Assembly: GCA_024709145.1 (NCBI GenBank)
Contig: JANJXG010000010.1
Location: 62,001-126,000 of the forward strand
Length of the DNA: 64,000 nt
Direction of reading: 5' to 3'
Source of the DNA: Bacteroidales bacterium
GTDB taxonomy: Bacteria; Bacteroidota; Bacteroidia; Bacteroidales; F082
A program made the translations under genes and the position numbers. Shown piece by piece: positions 36,831-45,350 of the stretch (position 1 is the stretch's first letter; every line of letters starts with the position of its first letter). The notes below the pieces were generated by a model. The model ran no database searches and was not told the origin of the DNA. It worked only from the letters and a program-made list of their open reading frames with translations.

Positions 36831-36934
36831 TTAGAACAAAGCTTTCGGGATAAAAGCTTGTCGAACTGTCAAAAGATCTCGACAAATTTCCTGGAGTTTT
36901 GAGGTAAAATGTTTTTAACCTTAAAACCGTTTTT

Positions 36935-38224
36935 ATGTCAATTTTTTCAGCCAGAGTTCTCTGTTTTTTAGTCATGATTTCCCTGTTTGCTCCGAAGCTC
37001 CTGGGGCAACAGAACGTAAGCCAACTGATTGTTGCTTCAGGAGGTGCGTTCTCGAATCCAAACGATTTTGTGAGTATAAGTGTCTATCATCCCCAAAATC
37101 AATCTACTGAGGTATTTGGTGAAATACGCACCCAAGCCGTACAGGATGTTATTGTTTACAATGACAAAATATATGTAACCGCCACTGATTCAATTGTCGT
37201 GTTCGACGCACTTAATCATCAACGATTGAATGGCATTGCAATGTCTGGGGTCAGGTATTTACTGGCTGTTGATGAATTGCTGTTTGTCAGTATACAGTAT
37301 CCTCAAACAAGTGATTTTGTTAAAGTTCTTAATATTAACACATTAGAAGTCGTTAAAACAATTTCCCAGATCTCAGGAGAATCTGCCGGTATGTTGCAGT
37401 TCGGAAATAAGGTTTTTGTAGCTGTGCCAGGGGATTGGACTAGCACGGTGGGGAAAGTGGCAGTGTTGGATTCTTTTTCAGGTGAGTTTATCGAAGAAGT
37501 AGATTTTGGCACTTCGGGAAGTGGTATTCATGATTTATTTGCTTTCAACGGCAACATTCTGTCAGTAAACCGATCCGCCTGGGGAGTTAATGAAGGGATA
37601 ATTTCTATGTTTAATCCCTTGACGCGAAGTGTAAGTCATCATCTTTTTCCGTATTCTATTGGTAAAGGAATCGCAGTATCCGAGGAGAAACTTTTTCTGT
37701 TATTGAACAACGGTATCGGCGAAATTAACCTTCAGGATTGGTCTGTTTCCAACGCAGCCGTGGTTCCTGATCCTGGAAGTGCTTCCTTCACTTATTTTGC
37801 TGACATTGTATTTGACCCTTTTGATCAGCGATTTTATGCTACAATCACTGATTATTTTTCAATGGGAGAGGGTAAGATTTTTGATGTCAATGGATTGCAA
37901 ACCGGAAGTTTTTATGCAGGCATATCAGCCGAAGCACTTGCGTTGGATTTTGATTTGACAAGTTCGAACAATGAAAACGAAATTTCTTTGGCTTCAGTTT
38001 GGCCCAATCCGGCTCCAACCCATGTAAGTGTTGAAGTTGAAAATGCCTTTAAACCCGAATCATGGACAGTTTATGCTTTAAACGGCGCCAAAGTACCTGT
38101 TAATCCAATTCAGGCCGGTAATGGCTGGCAGATTGATGTCACTCATTTGAAAGCAGGAATCTATCAGCTTCTTTTACAGAATTCAAATGGTGATCAAATC
38201 CGTTCTACTTTCATAAAAATGTAG
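36935..38224 (+). CDS. T9SS-sorted YncE-like beta-propeller, B12 operon
   Basis: The 429-residue protein has a signal peptide (MSIFSARVLCFLVMISLFA, cleaved near LLGQ). It then has about 300 residues of repeated four-strand blades typical of YncE/quinoprotein-like propellers (for example VVFDALNHQRLNG and VLNINTLEVVKTI). The last 75 residues are a type A T9SS sorting domain (SVWPNPAPTHVSVE, then LKAGIYQLLL). BtuG, the high-affinity surface B12 binder of Bacteroides, is also a beta-propeller, so a role in B12 capture is a reasonable inference. Here the anchor would be T9SS-dependent rather than lipid. It is the first gene of the riboswitch operon. Confidence 0.85.
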   Translation: MSIFSARVLCFLVMISLFAPKLLGQQNVSQLIVASGGAFSNPNDFVSISVYHPQNQSTEVFGEIRTQAVQDVIVYNDKIYVTATDSIVVFDALNHQRLNGIAMSGVRYLLAVDELLFVSIQYPQTSDFVKVLNINTLEVVKTISQISGESAGMLQFGNKVFVAVPGDWTSTVGKVAVLDSFSGEFIEEVDFGTSGSGIHDLFAFNGNILSVNRSAWGVNEGIISMFNPLTRSVSHHLFPYSIGKGIAVSEEKLFLLLNNGIGEINLQDWSVSNAAVVPDPGSASFTYFADIVFDPFDQRFYATITDYFSMGEGKIFDVNGLQTGSFYAGISAEALALDFDLTSSNNENEISLASVWPNPAPTHVSVEVENAFKPESWTVYALNGAKVPVNPIQAGNGWQIDVTHLKAGIYQLLLQNSNGDQIRSTFIKM

Positions 38225-38228
38225 TTAA

Positions 38229-39221
38229 ATGCAGTTATTCAAGCCATTGATTTGGGTTTTATTTCCATGTTTTCTGCTGAGTTGGAGCTTTACTTCAGCT
38301 CAGTTTCCTCCTTCTGCCGGCCAACAGGGAAGTACTGCATTGCATGCCGACAGCAGTATTTTTGTTGCCTGGTCGACCAATGCAGTCATAAGTCGTGGGC
38401 CACAACAAATTGATATGCCAGCACTTGGCGATGCAAGTTATGGCACAACTGCTGCGGCCATTGGCAAAGCTGACATCAATGTGATTAGCCTAGGTGACGG
38501 AGGTACAATAAGTTGTTATTTTGATAAATATTTAATCAACGGTCCCGGTCCTGATTTTGCTGTTTTTGAAAATGGTTTCTCAGAGCAATTTCTTGAACTT
38601 GGTTTTGTTGAAGTTAGCAGTGATGGAATTCAATTCGCGCGTTTTCCTTCAGTTTCGCTTACTACTGAAGCTGTGCAGGTGGGTGGATTTGGAATTCTTG
38701 AGGCTACGCTCATTCATAATCTGGCAGGAAAATACCATGCTTTTTACGGAACTCCTTTTGATTTGAGTGAGATTCAAAGTGAAATTGTAAATGTGGATAG
38801 CATCACGGTTGTCAGGGTGGTAGATGTTGTTGGAAGTCTTCAGGCTGGCTTATGCAGCTTTGATGCTGAAGGCAGAATTATCAACGATCCGTGGCCGACG
38901 CCATTTCCATCTTCGGGCTTTGATTTTGATGCCATTGGCGTGATTCATAATGCTGATTTTTTAGATGTTTCAAAGCAACTCATCAACTCATTTCAACTTT
39001 ATCCAAACCCCTGCAAAGGACTGCTATACATAGTAGTTTCTGCTAACTTTCAGAAATCTAATCAACTTTTGGTGAGCGACTTATCAGGAAAAGTAATTCT
39101 TAAGACAAGTTTAACATCAACAAATGAAGCAATCGATGTTTCACATTTGAATGCAGGAACCTATGTAGTAAGTTTAAACAATGGCAATCAGACTTGGTTC
39201 CAAAAATTAATGCTCCGATGA
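38229..39221 (+). CDS. T9SS-sorted protein of unknown role, B12 operon
   Basis: This protein of 330 residues begins four bases after the previous stop. The signal peptide is MQLFKPLIWVLFPCFLLSWSF, cleaved after SAQ. A domain of about 220 residues carries ISLGDGGTISCYFD, GPGPDFAVFENGF, VEVSSDGIQF and DFDAIGVIHN, the layout of a compact, perhaps metal-binding, jelly-roll fold that I cannot name. The C-terminus is a T9SS sorting domain (LYPNPCKGLLYI, then LNAGTYVVSL). Its place inside the riboswitch operon suggests a role in B12 binding, release from carriers or receptor assembly. The stop overlaps the receptor start (ATGA). Confidence 0.8.
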   Translation: MQLFKPLIWVLFPCFLLSWSFTSAQFPPSAGQQGSTALHADSSIFVAWSTNAVISRGPQQIDMPALGDASYGTTAAAIGKADINVISLGDGGTISCYFDKYLINGPGPDFAVFENGFSEQFLELGFVEVSSDGIQFARFPSVSLTTEAVQVGGFGILEATLIHNLAGKYHAFYGTPFDLSEIQSEIVNVDSITVVRVVDVVGSLQAGLCSFDAEGRIINDPWPTPFPSSGFDFDAIGVIHNADFLDVSKQLINSFQLYPNPCKGLLYIVVSANFQKSNQLLVSDLSGKVILKTSLTSTNEAIDVSHLNAGTYVVSLNNGNQTWFQKLMLR

Positions 39222-41173
39222 AAAATAAGCTCGCAGGTTTTTGGTTTGTTTTAGTGCTGGTGCTCATGAATCACCCTCTGCTTGCAATTATTCCGGATAC
39301 TGTTGATCTTAAGCAGGTTGAGGTGAAGTCCGGTTTGACTCACTTGAAAAGTCCCGGCCGACACTACAAGCTTGATAGTATGACGATGAAGGGATGGCAT
39401 GCCGGCAGTCTATCTGATATACTTCGTTTTAACAGTCCCGTTTATTTGAAATCAGGTGGCCCTGGACTGGTATCAACGGCTTCATTCAGAGGTACAACGG
39501 CGAATCATACATTGGTTTTATGGAACGGGTTTCCGATCAACGGCCCTCAGCTGGGACAGGTTGATTTTGCAACCATACCAGTCTTTTTTATCGACCGTAT
39601 TCAGCTTTCAACAGGAAATGCAGGTTTGGAAAGATCCTCAGGAATCGGCGGTGTTGTTGCCATTGAGAATACACCTGATTTTAATCAAAGCTTTGCAGTG
39701 CAGGCGATGCAATCATTCGGAAGTTTTGGAAGCTTTGGGTCATATGCAGCCTTTACGTTCGGAAAAGGCAGACTAATGCTCAGAAGCAGATTTTTTAAGA
39801 AATCGAGTGAAAACGACTTTAGCTTTATCAATACAGCCGCCCTGCCATCTCGTCGTATGAAACAAGAAAATGCTTCATACATCGATCAGGGTTTTCAACA
39901 GGAATTCCACTACCGATTTAACAGAATGATGCTAAGCATGGTAAGTTGGAATCAGTGGAACAAACACAACCTGCCTCCTATTATGACGAATCTGGAAAGA
40001 GGTGGCAATCCGAAAGAATACCAACACGATTGGTTTAGTCGGAATATAATAAGGCTTAACATTCCCTGGCAAACAGGCAAAGCGGAGTTTAGGTCATCGT
40101 TTTTTACCGAAAAGCAACATTATTACCTGCAAACAACTGCGGCTTTTCCTCCATTTGAGCCTGTTAGCCAGATTGATTCACGCAATGATGTTGAGTCATG
40201 GTTGAGTCAATTGACTGTGCAGCAACAGATTAAAAAGACCAGCTTGTTCTTCAGCATGCATTATGACAGGGAAAAGGCCATTTCGGGTAGTTACCGGGAA
40301 ATTGTCAAAAGAGAGAAGTTTGGAATGAGTGCAGGATTTCAACGGACTATCAATGAGTTTGTTGAGCTAAATTTTCAAGCCAGATTTGATCGATACAACA
40401 AATCACATGCTGGTGTAAATCCATTTATGGAGTTTGTATATCGGTCTAAATCGCTTTCGGGATTGGCAATTAGTTTTTCAGGTGGCAGTATCTCACGTTA
40501 TCCTACACTGAACGATCTTTATTGGTTTCCGGGAGGGAATCCTGAACTTATTCCCGAGCGTGCCATCACTGGAAATGTCAGCCTGAACCATGAAGTTGTT
40601 CTTCGTAATGTAAAGATAGAAAACAAGGTTTCGGTTTATGCTTCCGACATTCACGACTGGATTCAATGGAGGCCAACTTCCTACAGGTATTGGGTTCCTG
40701 AAAACATTGCCCGTGTTTTCGCACGGGGATTGGAGATGCAGAACAAATCAATGATCAAAATCAATCAGGTTGAGGTCCAATTTCGCGGGCAATATGCTTA
40801 TACCCGCACAACAGATGAAAGTCCTGTGGCAAAAATCGATCACTATTCAGGAAAACAGTTGATTTATATTCCGCGCCATCATGGAAACATTTTCATTAAC
40901 CTTGGAAATGGACAATGGTTTGCCGGAACTGGCCTTGAAATAGTGGGCGAACGGAAAACAAGTTTCAGTGATGGGCAGGAATTCTATGATTTTTTACCGC
41001 GCTATCACCTGCTTCATGCCAATGCCGGCATCAGACTTCTTGATTTCCAGTTTGAAATCAAAATTCACAATCTGCTCGACGAGAGTTATCAGGCTGTTAT
41101 GTGGCGTCCAATGCCCGGACGAAGCTTTGAATTTATCGTCAGTTATCATTTCAAAAACGCTAAAGAGAAATAA
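39218..41173 (+). CDS. btuB: BtuB-like TonB-dependent receptor, vitamin B12
   Basis: This is a 651-residue outer-membrane receptor. ATG 39218 overlaps the preceding stop and is followed by a signal peptide ending near LLAII. The TonB-box/plug region is present: KQVEVKSG, then LSDILRFNSPVYLKSGGPG, TASFRGTTANHTLVLWNG and a GGVVAIEN segment. A 22-strand barrel follows with a typical C-terminal aromatic strand (FEFIVSYHF). Substrate assignment to cobalamin comes from the riboswitch and the neighbouring BtuG-like gene, not from the receptor sequence alone. It lacks the N-terminal carboxypeptidase-like extension of SusC-type receptors, which agrees with a BtuB type. Confidence 0.88.
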   Translation: MKNKLAGFWFVLVLVLMNHPLLAIIPDTVDLKQVEVKSGLTHLKSPGRHYKLDSMTMKGWHAGSLSDILRFNSPVYLKSGGPGLVSTASFRGTTANHTLVLWNGFPINGPQLGQVDFATIPVFFIDRIQLSTGNAGLERSSGIGGVVAIENTPDFNQSFAVQAMQSFGSFGSFGSYAAFTFGKGRLMLRSRFFKKSSENDFSFINTAALPSRRMKQENASYIDQGFQQEFHYRFNRMMLSMVSWNQWNKHNLPPIMTNLERGGNPKEYQHDWFSRNIIRLNIPWQTGKAEFRSSFFTEKQHYYLQTTAAFPPFEPVSQIDSRNDVESWLSQLTVQQQIKKTSLFFSMHYDREKAISGSYREIVKREKFGMSAGFQRTINEFVELNFQARFDRYNKSHAGVNPFMEFVYRSKSLSGLAISFSGGSISRYPTLNDLYWFPGGNPELIPERAITGNVSLNHEVVLRNVKIENKVSVYASDIHDWIQWRPTSYRYWVPENIARVFARGLEMQNKSMIKINQVEVQFRGQYAYTRTTDESPVAKIDHYSGKQLIYIPRHHGNIFINLGNGQWFAGTGLEIVGERKTSFSDGQEFYDFLPRYHLLHANAGIRLLDFQFEIKIHNLLDESYQAVMWRPMPGRSFEFIVSYHFKNAKEK

Positions 41174-41182
41174 TTTTTACAC

Positions 41183-42259
41183 ATGAAAAAAGTCAACCTT
41201 CTCAAACATCTTTTCATTCAGTCGGTTTTTTTTCTGCTGCTCATTGCCTCAGCTTGCACAAAAGGTAAAGAGCCCGATTACCCGCTTCCTGAAAACTTAA
41301 ACCTTGGGAAAGGGTTTTATGTGTTGAATCAGGGTAACTTTACCTCCGGAAATGCCTCTATGTCATTTTACAGGAAGGATTCCGCTAAAATGATCAACCA
41401 GATTTTCTACCAAAGAAATGGTGTGCCATTGGGAGATGTGGCCCAAAGCATGACTTTTTGGAAGAATTATGCTTTTGTAGTCGTTAACAATAGTGGCGTT
41501 GTTTGGGCTATTAATTCCTCGACAGCAAAAGTTGTTGGAAAATTAAGTGGGTTACATTCACCACGTTATGTATGTGTTGTAGACGCAGAAAAATCTTATG
41601 TGAGTGATTTCCAGATTCCCGGGATTACTGTTTTTCAAACTTCAACAATGTTGCCACTCGGAACAATTCAAACCGGCAAAACAACCGAGCAATTGTTGCT
41701 GGTTGGTGACAAGGTTTTTGCAGCCAACTGGTCATCGTACCAGCAATCCCGGCCAAACAATACCATACAGGTAATAGATGTGTCACTCGACCAGCTGACC
41801 GACAGCATCGTCGTTGCAAAAGAGCCTAACAGCATGGTGGTTGATAAAAACGGAAAATTGTGGGTTTTATGCAGTGGAGGTTATCTGAACGAAGAAATAC
41901 CTGCCTTATTCCGGATAAATACTCAAACTTTTGATATTGAAAAGCGGTTTGACTTTCCGGATATTAACACCTCACCTTCACAACTGACCATTAATGCAGG
42001 AGGTGACACACTTTACTACCTGAACCAATCGATTTATAGCTTGCCCATTGAGGCAGATGAACTTGCTGAAGCTGCTTTTGCCCTGGCAGGAAACAGAAAT
42101 TTTTATTCACTAGCCGTCGATCCGCAGGATAATGCAGTTTTTGCAACTGATGCCGGTAATTACCTTCAGAAAGGCTATGTATACCGATATAAACCCAATG
42201 GCACAATAATTGATTCGCTCGCAGCAGGGATCATTCCCGGTTTTATTGGATTTAACTGA
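41183..42259 (+). CDS. BtuG-like beta-propeller lipoprotein
   Basis: The 358-residue protein has a lipoprotein signal (FFLLLIASAC, lipobox cysteine at residue 26) followed by a seven-blade YncE/DUF5074-type propeller (GKGFYVLNQGNFTSGNAS, VYRYKPNGTIIDSL). In Bacteroides such lipoproteins (BtuG) bind cobalamin very tightly and cap BtuB (established knowledge). The order receptor then propeller, nine bases apart, fits that complex. It is the last clear member of the riboswitch operon, although the OsmC gene follows only 19 bases later. Confidence 0.85.
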   Translation: MKKVNLLKHLFIQSVFFLLLIASACTKGKEPDYPLPENLNLGKGFYVLNQGNFTSGNASMSFYRKDSAKMINQIFYQRNGVPLGDVAQSMTFWKNYAFVVVNNSGVVWAINSSTAKVVGKLSGLHSPRYVCVVDAEKSYVSDFQIPGITVFQTSTMLPLGTIQTGKTTEQLLLVGDKVFAANWSSYQQSRPNNTIQVIDVSLDQLTDSIVVAKEPNSMVVDKNGKLWVLCSGGYLNEEIPALFRINTQTFDIEKRFDFPDINTSPSQLTINAGGDTLYYLNQSIYSLPIEADELAEAAFALAGNRNFYSLAVDPQDNAVFATDAGNYLQKGYVYRYKPNGTIIDSLAAGIIPGFIGFN

Positions 42260-42278
42260 AAGATTAAAACATTTGAAC

Positions 42279-42692
42279 ATGAACAACAAAGTTGAAGTAA
42301 CCTGGACAGGTGATATGTCATTTGAAGCTGATGTGAATGGCTTCAAGTTAGCTATTGATGCAGACGAATCAGTGGGTGGCCAAAATCGCGGGCCACGCCC
42401 GAAACCATTGACCTTAGCCTCACTTGGGGGTTGCACGGGAATGGACGTCATTTCTATTCTCAGAAAAATGCGGGTTGAACCAAGCTGGTTTAATGTAGAA
42501 GTAGATGGTGAGTTGACTGAAGAACATCCTAAATACTACCACAAAATTCATGTCAGGTATTTTTTTAAGGGAGAAAATCTGGACAGGGAGAAATTGGAAA
42601 AAGCTGTCAGTTTGTCACAGGAAAGGTATTGCGGTGTGAATGAATTACTTCGCAAAGGGGCTGAAATAACCAGTGAAGTTGTTATCCTCTGA
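42279..42692 (+). CDS. OsmC/Ohr-family protein
   Basis: This 137-residue protein of the OsmC fold usually acts as a thiol-dependent peroxidase. The two expected cysteines are present, in SLGGCTGMDV and ERYCGVNELL. I take the ATG at 42279; a longer open frame overlaps the end of the BtuG-like gene. It belongs to the YhfA-like subgroup by length and by GGQNRGPRPKPLTLASLGGC-type wording. Close spacing suggests co-transcription with the B12 genes, but a functional link is not evident. Confidence 0.87.
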   Translation: MNNKVEVTWTGDMSFEADVNGFKLAIDADESVGGQNRGPRPKPLTLASLGGCTGMDVISILRKMRVEPSWFNVEVDGELTEEHPKYYHKIHVRYFFKGENLDREKLEKAVSLSQERYCGVNELLRKGAEITSEVVIL

Positions 42693-42697
42693 ATAAA

Positions 42698-43369
42698 TTA
42701 ATCAAGGGAACGAAATACCTCCAGGAATTCATTCAAAATCATTGAAGTGGCACCCCAGATGGTGTAGTTGTCAATGACATAACATGGAACCGAAAGTTCA
42801 GAACCATCGCCGAGTGTGATGGTTTTTTGTTGAATAATTTCAGGATTCATGAGATCACGAACAGGCACAGAAAAAACCGCTGAAACCTCAGTCGGGTCAG
42901 GGTAAAATGTTGGCTCAGAGTTTAAAAACCCGACAAATGGATGAACGTTGAAATTGCTTGGCGGAATGTAAAGACTTGTTAATTTACCAACAATATGTAT
43001 GTCAGTGCTTTTCAAGCCAATTTCTTCCTGGGTTTCGCGCAATGCCGTTTGTTCAAAGCTGGCATCCTCAGGCTCATGCCTTCCTCCGGGGAAAGCAATT
43101 TGTCCGCTGTGGACGCCTTCATATTCCGACCTTTTGATAAAAACGAGGTGGACATCAGTTGAATTATTGAAAAGAAGCAGCATTACAGCGCTTTCACGGG
43201 CATGCTGTAGATTAACAGAAGCCTGAAGCCTTATTCTCTTTCTAACCTCCGGCTCCAACCTCGATTGGGCATCCCATCCCGGCAGGGGTTCCAGCATTCT
43301 TTGAGTGAGTTGTGGAATAATCTTTTTCAAAGATTTCGATTTTCTGCAAAAATAGACAGAATTGAGCAT
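42698..43369 (-). CDS. CoA-type Nudix pyrophosphatase
   Basis: The 223-residue protein has a Nudix box with the CoA-pyrophosphatase variant: FIKRSEYEGVHSGQIAFPGG precedes the box and TALRETQEEIGL ends it. The family hydrolyses CoA or related nucleotides to 4'-phosphopantetheine and 3',5'-ADP. It converges with the OsmC gene, leaving only five bases between the stops, and is divergent from clpS. Confidence 0.9.
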   Translation of the reverse strand: MLNSVYFCRKSKSLKKIIPQLTQRMLEPLPGWDAQSRLEPEVRKRIRLQASVNLQHARESAVMLLLFNNSTDVHLVFIKRSEYEGVHSGQIAFPGGRHEPEDASFEQTALRETQEEIGLKSTDIHIVGKLTSLYIPPSNFNVHPFVGFLNSEPTFYPDPTEVSAVFSVPVRDLMNPEIIQQKTITLGDGSELSVPCYVIDNYTIWGATSMILNEFLEVFRSLD

Positions 43370-43479
43370 AGAAGAAACATATTCGACATTGGGGTTTAAT
43401 GGACTGATTGATTTATGATTAGCAAAATAAACTTATATTTTTTTAACGCATTTCGATTTTTTGGATTGAAAACTACCAT

Positions 43480-43487
43480 TACTTTTG
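43480..43487 (+). promoter_or_regulatory. -7 element for the clpS-nfeD-floA unit
   Basis: TACTTTTG matches TAnnTTTG, 28 bases before the clpS ATG. TTTG at 43460-43463 lies 16 bases upstream, slightly close for the -33 element. Confidence 0.5.
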
Positions 43488-43515
43488 TACTTTTAACCCA
43501 TAAACAGGGAAGACA

Positions 43516-43788
43516 ATGGCCAGTGTCAAAGAAAATCTTTTGGAGGAAACAGATGTTTTAAGCGACAGGCAAAAGAACCTGGTTCTTTTCAATGATGACT
43601 TTAATACATTTGATTTTGTGATTGATACATTGATTGAGGTTTGCGGTCACAGCATTGAACAAGCCGAAACCTGCACATGGATCGTACATTATAAAGGTAA
43701 ATGTGCCGTGAAATCGGGGTCAGCATATGAGCTAAAACCCGTTTATCAGGAATTTGTGAACCGAAATTTAACAGCAAGCATCGAATAA
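43516..43788 (+). CDS. clpS: ATP-dependent Clp protease adaptor ClpS
   Basis: ClpS (90 residues) delivers N-degron substrates to ClpA-type unfoldases. The hallmark LVLFNDDFNTFDFVIDTLIEV and the later QAETCTWIVHYKGKCAVKSG match the adaptor core, including the substrate-pocket Asn-Asp-Asp. No clpA gene is adjacent. It is the first gene of a unit with nfeD and floA (five bases apart). Confidence 0.93.
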   Translation: MASVKENLLEETDVLSDRQKNLVLFNDDFNTFDFVIDTLIEVCGHSIEQAETCTWIVHYKGKCAVKSGSAYELKPVYQEFVNRNLTASIE

Positions 43789-43792
43789 AACT

Positions 43793-44266
43793 ATGTGGAC
43801 AGTCATTTTGACCCTTATCGGGGTAGGTTTGTTGATCGTTTTGCTTGAAATACTTGTCATTCCAGGTGGTGGTGTTGCAGGAGTAATTGGTTTTGGTTTG
43901 ATGGTAACAGGGGTCTATCTGGCTTTTGAACGAATGGGCACCACTCAAGGTTTGTTTGTACTTAGCGGCACAGTGGTACTCAATATTGCGGCACTTGTGC
44001 TTGCGTTAAGAAGCAAGACCTGGGACAGGGCAATGCTGAAAACGAATATCGATGGCAGGGTAAATACCATTGAAGATGGAGCTGTGAAGGTTGGTGATGT
44101 TGGAAAAACAGTTTCACGCTGCGCACCTTCAGGCAAAGCCCTTATAAACCATATGCATTACGAAGTGCATGCAGGTACTGAGTTTATCAATGAGAACGAA
44201 GAAATTATTGTTGTAAGATTGGAAGGAAATAAAATAATTATCAAACAAAAAAGTCTTTTACCATGA
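43793..44266 (+). CDS. NfeD-family membrane protein
   Basis: The 157-residue protein has two or three N-terminal transmembrane helices ([20 protein letters not shown], then [16 protein letters not shown], then [19 protein letters not shown]). The C-terminal OB-fold domain is typical of NfeD ([19 protein letters not shown]). NfeD proteins pair with flotillins or stomatins, and the stop overlaps the floA start. There is no N-terminal ClpP-like protease domain, so this is the short form. Confidence 0.9.
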   Translation: MWTVILTLIGVGLLIVLLEILVIPGGGVAGVIGFGLMVTGVYLAFERMGTTQGLFVLSGTVVLNIAALVLALRSKTWDRAMLKTNIDGRVNTIEDGAVKVGDVGKTVSRCAPSGKALINHMHYEVHAGTEFINENEEIIVVRLEGNKIIIKQKSLLP

Positions 44267-45270
44267 ACGAAATGTATGTATTTATTGCCATTGGGCTGGG
44301 TTCTATTTTCCTGATTTGGTTCCTTTTTTACTTTATCCCTGTGGGTTTGTGGTTTACTGCACTCGTTTCAGGTGTAAGAATTTCACTTCTACAGTTGATT
44401 CTGATGAGATGGCGCAAGGTGCCACCATCGGTAATTGTCAACAGCATGATTGCTGCAACCAAAGCGGGTTTGGTTTTGGAACGCGATGACCTGGAGGCTC
44501 ATTTTTTGGCTGGCGGAAAAGTGCAGCAGGTAGTCAATGCCCTGATTTCGGCTGATAAAGCCAATATTGAACTAAACTTTAAAACCGCAACTGCAATCGA
44601 TCTTGCAGGGAGGGATGTTTTTCAGGCTGTGCAAATGTCGGTTAATCCGAAAGTAATCGATACCAAGAAAGTAGCAGCTGTTGCCAAAGATGGTATTCAG
44701 CTTATTGCCATTGCACGTGTTACCGTCAGAGCGAATATCAAACAACTGGTCGGCGGTGCTGGCGAGGAAACTGTTTTAGCCCGTGTTGGAGAAGGGATCG
44801 TTTCAAGCATTGGTTCTGCTGATTCACACAAATCAGTTCTCGAAAACCCTGACTCTATTTCAAAAGTCGTGTTAAGGAAAGGCCTCGATTCTGGAACTGC
44901 TTTCGAGATCCTATCTATCGACATTGCCGACATTGATATTGGGAAAAATATCGGAGCTGTATTGCAAATGGATCAGGCTCAGGCAGATAAGAATATTGCT
45001 CAAGCTAAGGCTGAAGAGCGCAGAGCAATGGCCGTTGCCCTTGAACAGGAAATGAAAGCCAAGGCTCAGGAAGCACGTGCCAATGTGATTCAGGCCGAAG
45101 CACTCATCCCTCAGTCAATTGCCGAAGCTTTTAAGGCAGGTAATCTGGGAATCATGGATTATTATAAATTCCAGAATATTCAGGCTGACACCAGGATGCG
45201 CGACAGTATTTCCGATCCTGCTCATGGCAGCAGCCAGTCAACAAAGGACTTGAGCTCGGGTAAGAAATAA
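44263..45270 (+). CDS. floA: Flotillin-like protein FloA
   Basis: This 335-residue membrane scaffold protein has an N-terminal hydrophobic hairpin ([21 protein letters not shown]) followed by the SPFH/flotillin-like domain (for example [27 protein letters not shown]). An Ala/Glu/Gln-rich coiled coil ([20 protein letters not shown]) follows, then a short variable tail. FloA assembles membrane microdomains. The four-base overlap with nfeD and the terminator that follows make clpS-nfeD-floA one operon. Confidence 0.94.
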   Translation: MNEMYVFIAIGLGSIFLIWFLFYFIPVGLWFTALVSGVRISLLQLILMRWRKVPPSVIVNSMIAATKAGLVLERDDLEAHFLAGGKVQQVVNALISADKANIELNFKTATAIDLAGRDVFQAVQMSVNPKVIDTKKVAAVAKDGIQLIAIARVTVRANIKQLVGGAGEETVLARVGEGIVSSIGSADSHKSVLENPDSISKVVLRKGLDSGTAFEILSIDIADIDIGKNIGAVLQMDQAQADKNIAQAKAEERRAMAVALEQEMKAKAQEARANVIQAEALIPQSIAEAFKAGNLGIMDYYKFQNIQADTRMRDSISDPAHGSSQSTKDLSSGKK

Positions 45271-45288
45271 ATTAGCTCCCTGATCGAC

Positions 45289-45328
45289 AAAAACGTTTGT
45301 ATCAGGTAAGATGCAAACGTTTTTTTTT
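45289..45328 (+). terminator. Strong terminator after floA
   Basis: AAAAACGTTTG pairs with CAAACGTTTTT, extended by TATC/GATG (one G-T pair) around the loop AGGTAA, and is followed by eight or more T residues. It excludes the upstream TTG at 45297 as a realistic start for the next gene. Confidence 0.9.
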
Positions 45329-45350
45329 AAACCACTTAATAAGTTTTGAC

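Noticed and set aside
45297-45350. Upstream TTG start of the RSH gene
   Set aside because: It lies inside a strong terminator hairpin, so the transcript would rarely contain it.
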